From NCBI GenBank assembly GCA_936440205.1, contig OW387149.1, forward strand, positions 3,988,114 through 4,052,113: 64,000 bases of DNA. The letters are read 5' to 3'. Source of the DNA: Lepidonotus clava (taxonomy: Eukaryota > Annelida > Polychaeta > Phyllodocida > Polynoidae). This document shows positions 10,914 to 22,110 of the stretch, piece after piece (position 1 is the stretch's first letter; the number at the start of each line of letters is the position of its first letter). The translations under genes were made by a program, and so were the position numbers. The notes below the pieces were generated by a model that made no database searches, was not told the origin of the DNA, and saw nothing but the letters and a program-made list of their open reading frames with translations.

Positions 10914-11278
10914 CCCAGGCAAGCAATGACGTAACAAGCACGTTCTGCTACCATACTTTTTTGATTAGTCTGTAACCTGCCAATTTTTTGCGTAACAGTT
11001 ATGTTAATTTAGGTGAAGTTGAGACTTAATAACAAAGAATGTTATGATAACATTATATTTTAGTGAAGTCAAGACCTTACTATTAAAGGACATTTTGATT
11101 ATGTTATTATGACATGAAAGAACATTACAAGAATGTCACAATAATGTCACAGTGTGACGTCGCAATGTTAGGTTCAAAAGACATCTTTGGGTGCCATCAA
11201 GATAATGTAACAAGAACCAAAACAGAACTAAACGGAACATTATAATAACACTATAATAGCATCATATTCTTGCCTGGG
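10914..11278 (+). mobile_element. Family A MITE, full length, well preserved
   Basis: It begins CCCAGGCAAGCAATGACG and ends TATTCTTGCCTGGG, giving ten-base perfect inverted ends. TT flanks both sides. About 365 bases long, with the family's GTCACAATAATGTCACAGTG centre. Good reference copy for the family. Confidence 0.85.
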
Positions 11279-11383
11279 TTCTTTTCATCAATGCCTTCAC
11301 ACTTTTTAGCAAACTTAAGCACTGAGAGTAATCCTCTCTGCAGTCCTCTAGGTGAAACTGATTGACTAATTCCCACTTTCTTG

Positions 11384-11455
11384 TTTTTGTCTTTTCTAGG
11401 TAAGTGTCTGGTCGCTCGTCCATCAGTGGGTCCACTGGAGAAGTGACAGGTAGGG
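11384..11455 (+). promoter_or_regulatory. Candidate recursive-splice site and RS-exon
   Basis: TTTTTGTCTTTTCTAG ends at 11399 and is joined directly to GTAAGT at 11400-11405, so an acceptor and a consensus donor share one junction. A second donor-like CAG|GTAGGG begins at 11450, leaving a 50-base segment (11400-11449) whose first frame is open. This is the layout of recursive-splice sites described in long introns of flies and vertebrates, where a splice regenerates a donor at the exon junction. A similar site occurs at 47360 on the same strand. Use in vivo is inferred. Confidence 0.5.
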
Positions 11456-11784
11456 GAGGGGTAATTATGGGATGGGATTATTTATCATCAACTTCAGAAT
11501 CTCACACATCCATCAACGGGGATTAACTCGTCATCAATACGTCATTTTATTGGGATAAATGGAATATAGCACAATTTATAATGCTATTATGGTGAGAATT
11601 TTTGAAAGGTGTGGGGAAACGCCTTACTATATGAAATAATTATATATGAATAATTATGTATTGATATAATTCTATTGAATAGGATGTTATGTTCATTCCC
11701 ATTCCCTCTAATTGTTGTCAGAGAAATATGATATGATTGGTTAGATTTGCAAACCATATATATTGATCAGTACAGTGGAGTAGT

Positions 11785-12135
11785 CCCAAGCAAAAAATTG
11801 ACATTATTATAACGTGGCAGCAACGTTCTGCTTAGTTCTGGTTTGGTTCTTGTTACGTTCTTTTGATGGCACCCAAAAAAGTCTTTAGATGTTGCACTGT
11901 AACGTTATTGTGAAATTCTTGTAACATTCTTTCATGTTATAATAACACTATTATAACATTCTTTATTGGTAAGGTCTCAACTTAACTAAAATATCATGTT
12001 ATTATAACATTCTATTTTAGAAAGTCTCAACCTTACCTCAAATAACGTCACAGTTAAGTGAAAATTGGGCAGGTTATCCACTAACCAAAAAGGTATGGTC
12101 CCAGGACGTTCCTGTTATGTTGCTGCTTGCCTGGG
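11785..12135 (-). mobile_element. Family A MITE within tandem array
   Basis: It starts CCCAAGCAAAAAATTGAC and ends TGCTGCTTGCCTGGG. AGT lies on both sides (11782-11784 and 12136-12138), consistent with a 3-base target duplication or chance. It sits exactly at the boundary between two tandem units, so it arrived after or during duplication. Confidence 0.8.
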
Positions 12136-12371
12136 AGTGACAGGTAGGGGTGGGCTAATTAGGGTGGGGATTATTTATTTCAGTTTTCAGAATCACAAAC
12201 ATCAACCGGGATTAACTCGTCAGCAATACGTCATTTTATTGGGATAAATGGAATATAGCGCATTTTAGCAGGACAAACTGAATATGGCGTGTGTGTTCTT
12301 TTTTGATAAATGGAATGTAGTGCATTTCATCAGGGTAAATGGAACATAGTGCATTCCTAACCATCTGAAAG

Positions 12372-12376
<5 letters not shown>

Positions 12377-12410
<34 letters not shown>
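12377..12410. repeat. TA microsatellite
   Basis: Uninterrupted alternating TA run inside the second tandem unit. It accounts for part of that unit's extra length. Confidence 0.9.
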
Positions 12411-12412
<2 letters not shown>

Positions 12413-12905
12413 TATGAATAATCATGTATTGATATAATTCTATTGAATAGTATGTTATGTTCATTGCCTATTGCCTATAACTGTTTTCAGAGAAATATGA
12501 TATGAGTGGTTAGATTTGCACACCATAGTGATCAGTAGAGTAGAACAGTAGAACAGGAGTGGAACAGGTAGGAAGGGGTAATTAGGGGGGTATTATTTAT
12601 CATCAACTTCAGAATCTCACACATCCATCAAAGGGGATTAACTTGTAATCAATGCATCTTTTTAACAGGATAAAACATATATAGCCCATCAAAATGTTAT
12701 GGTGCGACGTGGCGGGGATACACATGGTCAGGACTGCACCATGTTTTTTGAGAATGGTGCAAAAACTCATACTTACAAAAATGATTATTATATGCCTATA
12801 GTAATGATAGATTAGCTATATCACATGATATGTTATGTTCGCTCGCTAATTGTTTTCAAAGAGATTTGATATAACTAGAATTTGTACATCATACGATCAG
12901 GTTTT

Positions 12906-13361
12906 ACCGTTGCAAAAAATATCACGTTGGTAAATCAGATATAAAAATACCCACGATATTGTACAGCCAATTCCATTTGCATAACAACAACAAATTTCTA
13001 GGACAATTGGTGGAAGATAGCCTTAAGGCAAATGTTATGGTGTCACAGAAAGCTTTGAGTTGCTTTTTTTTCATATCCAAAAGGGATTGACAAGTGCCAC
13101 TGGTGGAAGCACTCAATGTTACCAGAGCCAAGGGCCAGGGTTTAGAGTAGGATCCCCTTTTACTGTTCAAATATTGGAGGTGAGCGCTCCCTTTTAACCT
13201 GTCATTGCTATTCATGATTTCCATGTTTGTTTAGGCCAATGAAAACACAGGGATAAGATCTCAATGCACTTGATTAGATTCCAACAGTGGAAGCTTGGCA
13301 GTTGGGAAATGAGTTTCGGGCATTAATCTGTCAGCATACTATATCTCCATTCATTACCCCG
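12906..13361. other. Unassigned non-coding stretch
   Basis: The minus-strand frame of about 100 codons at 12922-13224 has no recognisable domain and no splice signals at its ends, so it is not called as a gene. Confidence 0.4.
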
Positions 13362-13580
13362 TGAAGGCAGTATTACACTACACGACATGAGCTGAGTTGT
13401 GACAATGTCGCAGAGAAATCACATATATTAGAGACAAAATTCTTTGTTATGCATGTGTAAAATACTCCAAATTGCCGATTTCAAACGATTATACCACTCA
13501 TCTGTGCAAATTGTCTGTAATATCATCATATCACACCAATATCGCATCTCAAAGTCGTGCAGTGTAATACCGCCTTTAAT
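13362..13580. mobile_element. Family F-type MITE
   Basis: The ends TGAAGGCAGTATTACACTAC and AGTGTAATACCGCCTTTAAT are inverted repeats of about 17 bases. The interior differs from that of other F copies. Non-coding. Confidence 0.75.
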
Positions 13581-13685
13581 CAATGTATGGGGATGGGGGT
13601 ATGAGGGATATGTCTGTCATATTGTAACAGAGTAGATAAGCCAGGCTGTCAAGCCCGATAGAATCTTAGCGCATTAGATCAGCAC

Positions 13686-13975
13686 TAGTCCGTCCTGACA
13701 CAGACTAGCTATTACATAATGGGTCCATACACCCACAACAGTCAATGGCTTTTATTGGCCACTTTAAATCTGTTAAGAATATTTTTATTGACCCTCTATA
13801 AATGGCATGGGGAACCCCTTTGATGGTTGTCAGTGTGCTGGCTGGTTTATGGTCCTCCCTTCCATAAACCAGCGGCCCCAAAGCATGCTCGGATTTAGGG
13901 TGGAATTCCCACCTAAAATGGTTGCTGGTGTACAGACTGACTTTGGGAAACAGTGGGTCTGACGTGACAGACTAG
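13686..13975 (+). mobile_element. Family B hAT-like MITE
   Basis: It starts TAGTCCGTCCTGAC and ends GTGACAGACTAG, with imperfect 8-base flanks ATCAGCAC and ATCAGCGT. The interior carries the diagnostic ACCCCTTTGATGGTTG, a TTTATGGTCC...CCATAAACCAG inverted pair and AAAATGGTTGCTGGT. The family's 8-base target duplication is perfect at 19868/20178, pointing to the hAT superfamily. No frame, about 290 bases. Confidence 0.8.
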
Positions 13976-15234
13976 ATCAGCGTATGCCTTCGGAGTAATT
14001 AACTGAAGGTCTGATAGGTGCCGGATGGATCGGGCTATAAAACACTATTATCTGAGTGCAGGGACTAGATTAGAAGGACTTCATTATGGTACCAACAAAA
14101 GGTGTAAAGAGGCATAATTATTCATAACAACAAAAACTATTTGCTGTAACCAGTAGGCTATAGTAGAGGTTACCAAAATAAGTGCAGTACCATTTCAATA
14201 TACTTTACTATAATATTCAGCTACTCAGTAATTCTCCCCACAAAAGATAGATTATTTATTGTAGTTGAACTGCAGACTATCCTAAATCAAGGTGCGTACT
14301 GGGAAATATGTTGACAAGTGACAAGGCTTAAGCATAGGAATTTTCAATAATCATGGCATAACTTTTGTTTTGATATGAGAGAGAACTAGCATTGACAATT
14401 TTCCCATTTTGTATCTAGATATACTTAATATCTTTTAAGTTGGTTTGAATTCTTGTTCATTTCAGAAAGATATTTAGCAAGTATTTGTAAATTTTATATT
14501 GTTTTTCCAGAGTTTTCTTGTCTACAAAATCAGTCAGAATTAACCTGCAGGTGCCCAAAATACAGTAAATCAGCTATCCGTGGTAGGGAGAATTCTTTGG
14601 ACATGCAAAGAGTTCATTAATTGTTCTTTAATTTCCTAACTTCCATACTCTAACTATGACAACATGTGTAAAACAGATGTCTATAGAAAACGACGGATAG
14701 AAAAAAGAAAAATAATCTGAGCCCATATAGGAAACTTAACCCTTTCCCTACCTTACCAATTTTTCATTCAATATTTTAAAAACTGCCAATGTACTATATT
14801 AATCTAGAACCTGATATGTAAAATATTCAAAAATTACCAATAAGGATTCTACCATTAAATAGATTCAAATTATCTGAAGTAACAGAGACTAACAACTGTA
14901 AGAAGCAGGCGACTGATCCACTCTACTTGGCATTTGAAGCCAATTAGTTTGAAAATGTGAAAGAAGTTGGAAAAGAAGACCCATTTTTCAATTAAAAAAG
15001 CTTCCTTCAACCTCCGAGTCCTACCAGTGTTGACATCCTGAACGGTCGACCTTTAAAGTGTCAACTTTACCTCGGGCTCCGACTTCAAGTTCCCTATTAT
15101 CGCTCAGAGAACTCTCAGAACGAGGCTACTTACAGAGACCTGACCTAGTTTTTTCCCTGTATCTCTGTAAAGTCAATGCTGATTGGCTGTCTAGTCTGAA
15201 GAATGCCCCACTCTGCCACCTACCTTAGTGTGAG
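13976..15234. other. Unassigned stretch with one family H end
   Basis: Mostly AT-rich with no coding-like frame. At 14545-14596 lies CCTGCAGGTGCCCAAAATAC followed by AAATCAGCTATCCGTGGTAG and GGAGAATTC, which is one terminus of family H (see 32018-32390). I found no partner terminus nearby. Confidence 0.45.
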
Positions 15235-15596
15235 CCCAGCCAGCTTGCAACTTAACAGAAACGTTCTGCAACCATACTTTTTATAGTCAGTTTGTTACTT
15301 ACTAAGATGGCACGTAACAATTATGTTATTGATGGTGAGGTTTCAACCAAATTAGAACATTATTTTAACTTTATTTTTTGGTGATATTAAGATGAAACCT
15401 AAACAGAATGTTATAGGAACATTCGGTTTAGGTTGAAGAACATAACCAGAACATTATCATAACCTTGCAGTGCAACGTCTCAGCAGTAGGTTGCAGTGAC
15501 GAGATTGGAAGTAATCAAAAGAAGGAAACACGAAACAATACAGAACCAACCAGAATGTTGCTGCAACATTATAATAACGTCACAGCCTAGGCTGGG
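15235..15596 (+). mobile_element. Family A MITE, full length
   Basis: It begins CCCAGCCAGCTTGCAAC and ends CACAGCCTAGGCTGGG, the CCCAGCC subfamily. It is inserted exactly at one end of a family M repeat. No convincing target duplication. Confidence 0.8.
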
Positions 15597-15598
15597 TA

Positions 15599-15925
15599 GA
15601 GACTTGTTACATGTGGACCTCGCGGCATGACCTTTGCGTATATATTCAATCCTTATATATACATGGACCTTTAATAAATCAATAAAAGGGATCCTAGTTT
15701 GAAAAACGAAGGAAGAGGGTTCGAGGGTGTGACCCCAATTTAAATATATGTTCTAAATCCTTAAATGATATAATATGTAATTATTTAAAGTAATGTCTGC
15801 ATATATACAAGGATAATTGTATACATGATGTTTCAGAGTCCACACGTACAGTTTAGCTAACATACGTGGCTTCTGGGTCCACAAGTACAGGGGTACTAAA
15901 TGTCTGCGCGTATAATCTCAACTGT
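15599..15925 (-). repeat. Family M repeat, inverted copy
   Basis: The reverse complement of 3716-4025 can be followed for about 310 bases through ATGTGGACCTCGCGGCATG, ACCCCAATTTAAATATATG, TACATGATGTTTCAGAGTCC and GTCTGCGCGTATAATC. Moderately diverged from the other copy. Confidence 0.6.
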
Positions 15926-16632
15926 GAGAGTAGACTCTGCACTGTAGCTGTCACTTGGTACAGACCCGGCTGCTGGACTGCACCAACGAAAGCTATCACA
16001 CTACTTTTGAGCCACAGGGTGTAGTAATATCACAATGCCAGTACGTAGTATACTGTATATGGGAGATTCACATGGGGCGCAGCCATGTTGTTGTACAGGT
16101 GGACAAGGTGACACTCCTCATTGGCTAGGAGATTACGCTTGACCACCCACACTTATAGTGGCGTGAAAGGTGACAAATGCATGATGCATGCGCTAACATG
16201 CGCTCTCGAATGCAGTATAGAACCTACATAGCAGAGTCAGGCTTCATGGTTATCATTTCTGGCGCAGAGGACAATCTGGCGCAGAGTGAGAATCCCTCAG
16301 ATAAAAAAACATCAAGAAAGACAACTCCCAGTGTCCTCTACACCGGAAATGGCACATTGATCCCGCCAAGCGTAGCGCCACCTCTCGGCAAAGACCCTAA
16401 CTAAGGCCCTTTGACAGACACTGTCCACACAAGATGGTATACGGTGTTTTTTTTCCCTAAATGTCTGTTTTCTATGGAGTCTCCAGGGCTGGAATTTGAT
16501 TTAGGTCCTGGTGGTATAGGCACAGAGTGGCCTGGCGGAGGGGTAGGTGGGGGGGGGGGGGCTGGTAGTGAGGACAGTCAGGGGCTGGTTGTGTGTAAAT
16601 AATGGGTGGAGGATGCTCTGGGTGCCCGGATG
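15926..16632. other. Unassigned non-coding stretch
   Basis: A plus-strand frame at 16177-16404 has no domain. A G run lies at about 16549-16561. No element termini recognised. Confidence 0.35.
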
Positions 16633-16851
16633 TAAAGCCCCATACCCACGAGGACATTTTCACACAGTTGGTCAATAGGTCCATGCTAAAATCAGCCGAT
16701 TCTACCCCTAAAATTGGCCGATTTTAGCACCAATTCAGATCAAACATGCACATTTCAATATACAATACTAACAGGCAATGGTAAGAATTGGCCGATTTTA
16801 GCGCCATCAGTTGGCCGACAGTGTGAAGTTGCTTAGTGGGTATGGGGCTTA
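16633..16851. mobile_element. Family D MITE, intact ends
   Basis: Its ends TAAAGCCCCATACCCACGAG and TTAGTGGGTATGGGGCTTA are inverted repeats. The inner arms pair through AAATTGGCCGATTTTAG and GGCCGATTTTAGCGCC. Non-coding. Confidence 0.85.
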
Positions 16852-18109
16852 GGGGTCACTGTAGGGCCAGCACACATAGAGGGAAGGGTTCTGTAGACGT
16901 GCCAAGGGGGCATCTAAAGGGCTTTTCAAAAGGGCTTTTCAAAAGGGCTCTTTACACACAAATATATACCTCCACTCTTAAAGGGACAGGGTTATCAAAG
17001 GTCTCTGTGCCAATGGCTGTTGTGTGTATGGCCCTGTCTATGGGACCATGAACATTAAAGAACACCTACCTCAGTAAATATGTAGGGGTATTGTTTTTAT
17101 CTTCTCATAGATTTGTTCATTTCATAGATTCGATCATCAAAGATAGAATTGTCAAACCTTGTTCTCACCATTATATGAACATAGATGACGACAAGGAATT
17201 AAATCCCAAAAAACAAAATCAATAACGAGCCAACCCCTCTTAAAAGCTTTGTAGTACTTGGAACCAATCATTCTTAATACACTATATTTATAGCGATTTA
17301 TAATCCATATCATATCTATTAATGTATATCAGTTCATGTTGTGTTACAGTACATTCACTTTATGCTTTGCAGTACTCTCTCTTTGTGCTTAGGTGGGTGT
17401 TTACTTGTCAATGTTTGCTTGGACAGATCTATTCAGGAATAGGTTGCACACGGTGTAGGGTCAGGAAAATCTCATTTGTGAAGGGGTTTACAAAGGAAAA
17501 GGGCTTTGCAAGGGAAAGGACCTTTCTGGCCCAAGTAGATTGAGGAAATGGGCTTCTGTGCCAGTGACAGTGACCATAGACAGGACATTCTAAAGGAAAG
17601 TAATGACTTATGTCGTAGTTTAGGAGATGGGGAGTACAATGGGCCCAGTGACATAGAACTTTGGGAAAAAGGGAAAGGTCAAAGGTCAACTTTGAAGAAT
17701 GGATCCAGTTGTCCATTGCATATTGGCTCCAAAACTCAGAACACAAATAGAATGTTGTAGGCCTTTGTAGTAGACTACTTTATACCATTTTATCTGGTTT
17801 CTTTTAGCATTCTATCTATCTCTATGCTTTTAGATAGAATGGAGAGACATATTTTTTTCAGTCAGTGGGATGCATTCTGGGAAACATGAGCACCAAAAAT
17901 GAAAATAAAAAATGAGAGATAACGCAGTTCTGAAAAACGTGTGTTGGAACCGATTCGTACTTTTAGATAACATGTAAAGTTATTTTCAAGCCTTAAAATG
18001 GGTTCGATGCCCCGTTGGAAACTTGAGCACCAAAGATAGGGGTTAAGCAGCTTTGACAGACTATAGACTGTCGAGACATGCTCTGTAGAAAAACGTAGTT
18101 CATACTTTG
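16852..18109. other. Unassigned stretch with short repeats
   Basis: AAGGGCTTTTC is repeated head to tail at 16918-16945. At 17119-17195 the word TTTCATAGATTCGATCATC continues as a decayed SINE tail of the kind seen at 37500. A pair of similar blocks (CTGTGCCAATGG near 17005, CTGTGCCAGTGAC near 17555) suggests a diverged duplication. No gene is supported. Confidence 0.4.
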
Positions 18110-18460
18110 GAGAAATAGCATTTACTATCGGTCACGTGACCTAGCATCAACTCAGAAATGTCGTCTGCAACAAAGCGGAAGTGATTCAGAACGCGCCTGC
18201 GCAGTAGGACACATTTTGCCGCCTTCTTCACGCATGACTGCACACTCACAGAGGACGTCGTGGTAACGCCTTCGGGCTCTGGATTTACCGCCCCATACTT
18301 TTGCCAATATCTGACAACCGGACGTGACCTCATAAGGCGTGTGTACGCGAGCAGACGACACGCGAATTATCGACGGCGGGGAGTGGGTCGATGGGCTGGT
18401 CCTCGACATACCTACTCTAATTGGGAGAAGCGCAGCTGCTGCCTCTTCCGCCGTCTTTTC
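18110..18460. promoter_or_regulatory. CpG-rich islet with E-box and NRF1-like motif
   Basis: CpG is markedly denser here than in the flanks. Motifs include GTCACGTGAC at 18131-18140 (palindromic E-box of the USF type) and GCGCCTGCGCAG near 18194 (close to NRF1 YGCGCAYGCGCR). GACGTC, CGGACGTGACCTCA and GGCGGGG also occur. A pyrimidine-rich run with TTTTCTTCTTG lies at 18448-18480. Overlapping frames on both strands look GC-driven. Possible promoter or enhancer; direction unknown. Confidence 0.4.
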
Positions 18461-18659
18461 TTCTTGTTTTTCTTTTTCTCCAAGGGGTTTTCATAATATT
18501 GAGCACACAAAGCTTTATAAGATCTTAGCTTGTGTGTTTTTCATTTGTTCCCTAGCCTATCTTTATTCTATATATTATATATGAATGTGAAGTGACACAA
18601 CTTGAACCTGTATTCTACATATTGATTTTGATGCGATTTGTACGTTTTGATTGGTCTTC

Positions 18660-18692
18660 TTGAATAAAGCAAGAACCTTATATATGTATATA

Positions 18693-18728
<36 letters not shown>

Positions 18729-18740
18729 TTATATATATAT
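18660..18740. repeat. TA/TATAT microsatellite
   Basis: Nearly uninterrupted TA-rich run of about 80 bases with a few interruptions. Confidence 0.85.
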
Positions 18741-19449
18741 TGCTCGGAGGAAAATTGTAATTTCTTTAATTTGTAAATTCTAGTGATATATAACATGTCT
18801 ATATTCAACCTAGTTGCCCCTACCGATTTTTCCATTTCGAACCAACAAACGTACTTTAAACAATGTCAGAAAAAAACAAGATAGAAGCCAGCATTGGCGG
18901 TATACAAACAGTAACAAAACTGTTAAACAACGATTCGCATGTCTTTTATTTCATTTCTTGGGGTGGGGTTTTATTAGTTAAAGCGTCTTAAGCTTACATG
19001 ATACATATATGCAGAGGACCGTGCGTCATATCGTATGAGACACGGTTATAAGGAGACGTTAAAACAACTTACTCTTGTTAATTACACAAAATAATTGACA
19101 TATTAATGTTAGATCATATAAAAGATACATTAAATTATATCAGCCTGTAGCATTACAGAGCCAGTATTCTTTTGATAGCAAAATGATAGATATACTTTAG
19201 GCATAAACCCCCCTAAAGAACAGCGAAGACGATATGACAACCCCAACCATTCTTCTCTGAAATAACCACACATATCTTTCTGAAGGGTGACAGCCTTGAA
19301 ATGGGAAGTAGGGAATCCTTCCCCCGGACGGAAGATAATAACGCTGTAGTGGGTTTTGAAGCACCGCCACTTACCCCCTCCCCCTCCCTCCCTCCCCCCC
19401 CCCTACCCCCCATCCCACTGGCTGGTATCTGCGCCTTATCTCCAAACCC
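18741..19449. other. Unassigned non-coding stretch
   Basis: AT-rich until 19200, then a C-rich run at 19376-19412. No gene or known repeat family recognised. Confidence 0.35.
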
Positions 19450-19754
19450 TATCTAGACTGTAGTTACGTCTAGACTGTAGTCCCTTGGCGCTGAAACAAG
19501 GACTGTTAACCAGCAACCATTTTAGGTGGGAATTCCACACTGCATCCCAGCATGCTTTACAGCCGCTGGTTTATAGCAGCTTCCATAAACCAGCCAGCAG
19601 CCCAAGAACCATCAAAGGGGTTCCCCATGCTATAGATAAACTACCCAATAGAAATAGTCCTGCCATAATAAACAAATTTTTAACTGACCAGTGTGGCCCA
19701 TCGGCTCTGTGTGGGTGAACGGACCTATTACATAAAAGATAAGTAGGTCAGAGA
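19450..19754 (-). mobile_element. Family B hAT-like MITE, diverged
   Basis: Inverted copy with CAGCAACCATTTTAGGTGGG, GCATGCTTTACAGCCGCTGG and CATCAAAGGGGTTCCCC. The outer ends are diverged: TAGACTGTAGTTACG-type at the left and GGTCAGAGACAGATTA at the right. Confidence 0.65.
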
Positions 19755-19875
19755 CAGATTATACCCTATCAATCATAGAGGTGACACCTAGTAGAGGGTG
19801 GGGGAAGTAGGTTTAACGGTGGGGGGGGGGGGAGGTGGAAAGGGGGACTGTCATTGTAACTAGGACCGAGAGGGA

Positions 19876-20177
19876 TAGTCCTTCCATACCCTAGATAGGC
19901 CTACCTCTTACATAATAGGACCTTCCACCCTAAGGAGTCCATGGCTACCAGTGGCCACTAAATATTTTTAAAGAATTCTTTTATTGGCCCTCTATAAACA
20001 ACATCGGGAACTCCTTTAATGGTTGTATGATTACTGGCTGGTTTATGGTCCTACCTGCCATATGCATAAAGCAGCGGCCCCAGAGCATGCTGAGATACAG
20101 GGTGGGAATTCACACCAAAATGGTTGCTGGTTAACAGACTCACTTTGGGAAACAGTGGGTCTGACTTGACACACTAA
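19876..20177 (+). mobile_element. Family B hAT-like MITE with perfect 8-base TSD
   Basis: The element begins TAGTCCTTCCATACC and ends CTTGACACACTAA. GAGAGGGA is present on both sides (19868-19875 and 20178-20185), an exact 8-base target duplication, the hallmark of hAT elements. The interior matches family B through TTTAATGGTTG, CAGAGCATGCTGAG and TTTGGGAAACAGTGGGTCTG. It defines the family's boundaries. Confidence 0.9.
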
Positions 20178-20760
20178 GAGAGGGATGCTCCAGGGCGGAG
20201 GTGGGGGTTGGGGTAAGTGGGGTTGTGGAAGAGGAGGGAGATGGGGGTCATGGTGATCTTGGGGGAGGGGAAAAATTGTTGGGGTGGTAGGGAGAGAGGA
20301 GAGGGGTAGGACGCCTCAATATATGATAATGGGATGGACCCTTTAAACAACAGCTCGTTGTCTCCAGATCCTTATTTCCAGGAGATATCTCTCTTCTTGA
20401 TAGCCAAAAGCAATATAATTGAAAACATTTTCACAACTCAGATTATCATAGAAATACGTTAGGTGAGTCTAGTTAAGGTCAGTGGTAAAATATTAGCTGA
20501 ATTCCAATGTGCTTTGTAAACGAACCCCATTTTTGCAGATCCATGTTAATTCAGTTGAGCAAGGAAACGTGTTTTAATTGATTTTCTGCCAAAAGGTGAT
20601 CTACGAATTTGTGTTCCAATAGTGTTCAACCCCGACCCTGTTTTCAAAATTCTGGACCAGACACTGTGAGTGGTTGTTGTACGCCGTTCCGTCCGGGGGC
20701 CAGCCTCTGGGACTATGGATTGCGAACAGTTTAACCTGGATTTAGGAATTGTCTCAATGT
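20178..20760. other. Unassigned stretch before the DIRS-order element
   Basis: A G-rich segment lies at 20186-20300, then ordinary sequence. Nothing coding-like. Confidence 0.35.
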
Positions 20761-20838
20761 ATAAACACAGTAGTAGTTGTTAATAATAACAAGATACAGA
20801 CACAAGTTTGGCAAGAGAACTCGGGCAAATCGTGGCCC
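20761..20838 (-). repeat. Split direct repeat B2 of DIRS-order element
   Basis: The 78 bases from ATAAACACAGTAGTAG to AATCGTGGCCC are identical by eye to 21042-21119. It is the outer copy and marks the element's 3' end on the minus strand. Confidence 0.9.
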
Positions 20839-20869
20839 CTATTTATTAACAACAACAAAAAAAAAAAAA

Positions 20870-21043
20870 AAAAACCTGCAATGTGTCTGCTGTGTGTGGT
20901 GCTGCCAGGGCATCTGACCTTGATAGGTTACAGTCAGGCCACACTAATATATCATACACTAGGGGGCAGCACCCACTGAGGCTGAAAGGTAGGGCCCCCT
21001 ACACATTTATATCCACATAACTTTGTCAACTTATATGAAACAT
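20870..21043 (-). repeat. Split direct repeat A2 of DIRS-order element
   Basis: It runs from AAAAACCTGCAATGTG to TATATGAAACAT and is identical by eye to 24861-25034. It is separated from B2 by a short A-rich spacer and abuts B1. It contains ACACTAGGGGGCAGCACC (20957-20974), close to the CTCF core. Confidence 0.9.
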
Positions 21044-21119
21044 AAACACAGTAGTAGTTGTTAATAATAACAAGATACAGACACAAGTTTGGCAAGAGAA
21101 CTCGGGCAAATCGTGGCCC
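21042..21119 (-). repeat. Split direct repeat B1 of DIRS-order element
   Basis: Inner copy of the 78-base B repeat, directly continuous with A2. In this order, recombination between split repeats of a circular intermediate is thought to restore the linear form. Confidence 0.9.
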
Positions 21120-21169
21120 AAGTCCCCAAACAAAATTATAGTAATAATAAAAAAAAAAAAAAAAACCAA

Positions 21170-22105
21170 TCAGCGTGGTAGATGAGAAGCTACCAAATTG
21201 TCAATGCGTTGTCGTTGAGTTATATCCGCTGATAAATAGTCTAACACACACAGACTTTGCCAATCACCGGCCATTTGAATATGATGCAAAGAAACCCCTA
21301 AGGACGACATATTAGTTGCCGCCCCACGTCTAAGGGAGTGAAATCCGACTTTCTTATCAATGTTTGCCAGCATACACCAACGTTTCAGAAGAGGTAAAGC
21401 CTTGGAGTACTGGATAGAATGGCCAGCCACAGACAACAGAGGGTCATCTGGCTTCTTGGGGAATCATTTCAAATAAATGCTCAAGTGGCTGGCAGCACAA
21501 AGAGGTCCTCCACATCTCGTAATTGGGATTTCAAACTCACGTTCTGAAAATTGAATAGTTTTTGAGCTTGAAACTTTTAGCATAATCCCCGAATCCATAA
21601 AGTATATGTCTTTCAAACGCAGCAGATGAGTATCATCGTCCTTATCCACAAAGAAATGGCTTTTCCTAAGGAGAGAGCGATACGCTAACGAAGTTGCCAA
21701 CCAAACTGACAGTTCTAGTTCATTGGAAAGATCCACCATCTGAAAGATGTTAGCAAGATCCGATGGTAATAAAGGGTCCATAGGAGATCTAGAGTCACCC
21801 AGCAAACGCTTTAGCCCTCTCAAGACTAAAGTTACTCCATAGTCTTGGCGTAAGTCAATAAAGTTTGGATAGGATCGAGCTACATTATTCAAAGCTGACA
21901 CATAGTTGTTGATCGTAGAATATTTCAGACTATCCCCTAGATGTACCAAAAATCTACATACAGTAGCAGGTGTGATCGGGAGCGGATCCAGCGAATAGTT
22001 CTGACAGAAGTCCATATAACGTTTCCATTGAGAAGATCGTGCCTTACGAGTTGAAATAGCAAAGGCCTCTGACTTCACGGTATCCACTTTACGATCCAGA
22101 GTCAC
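21170..22105 (-). pseudogene. Tyrosine recombinase region (DIRS-order fossil)
   Basis: This is the recombinase region of the element, replacing the DDE integrase of LTR retroelements and expected to insert a circular DNA copy. The N-terminal part has a core-binding-like helical segment (SSQWKRYMDFC, YVSALNNVARS). The catalytic part shows HSLRRGAATNM and, further on, GDWQS and LDYLS, matching the family's H-x-x-R, H/W and nucleophilic Tyr positions. The reading is interrupted, so it is described as a region only. Confidence 0.8.
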
Positions 22106-22110
22106 TGTAA

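Larger units (their letters stand above)
11442..12905 (+). repeat. Tandem triplication interrupted by a MITE
   Basis: Three units begin with a GACAGGTAGGGG-like word at about 11444, 12138 and 12563. Each runs through TTCAGAATCTCACACATCC, GGGATTAACTCGTCA and ATTGGGATAAATGG and ends near a GATCAG word (11765, 12529, 12896). Unit 1 is about 345 bases and unit 2 about 410, the difference including a TA microsatellite. Unit 3 is more diverged. A family A MITE occupies the boundary between units 1 and 2. Confidence 0.8.

Noticed and set aside
12922-13224. 100-codon minus-strand frame as a gene
   Set aside because: No domain, no splice sites at its ends and composition like the surroundings.
18152-18496. 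Frames across the CpG-rich islet
   Set aside because: Mutually overlapping on both strands with Arg- and Phe-rich low-information ends, best explained by base composition.
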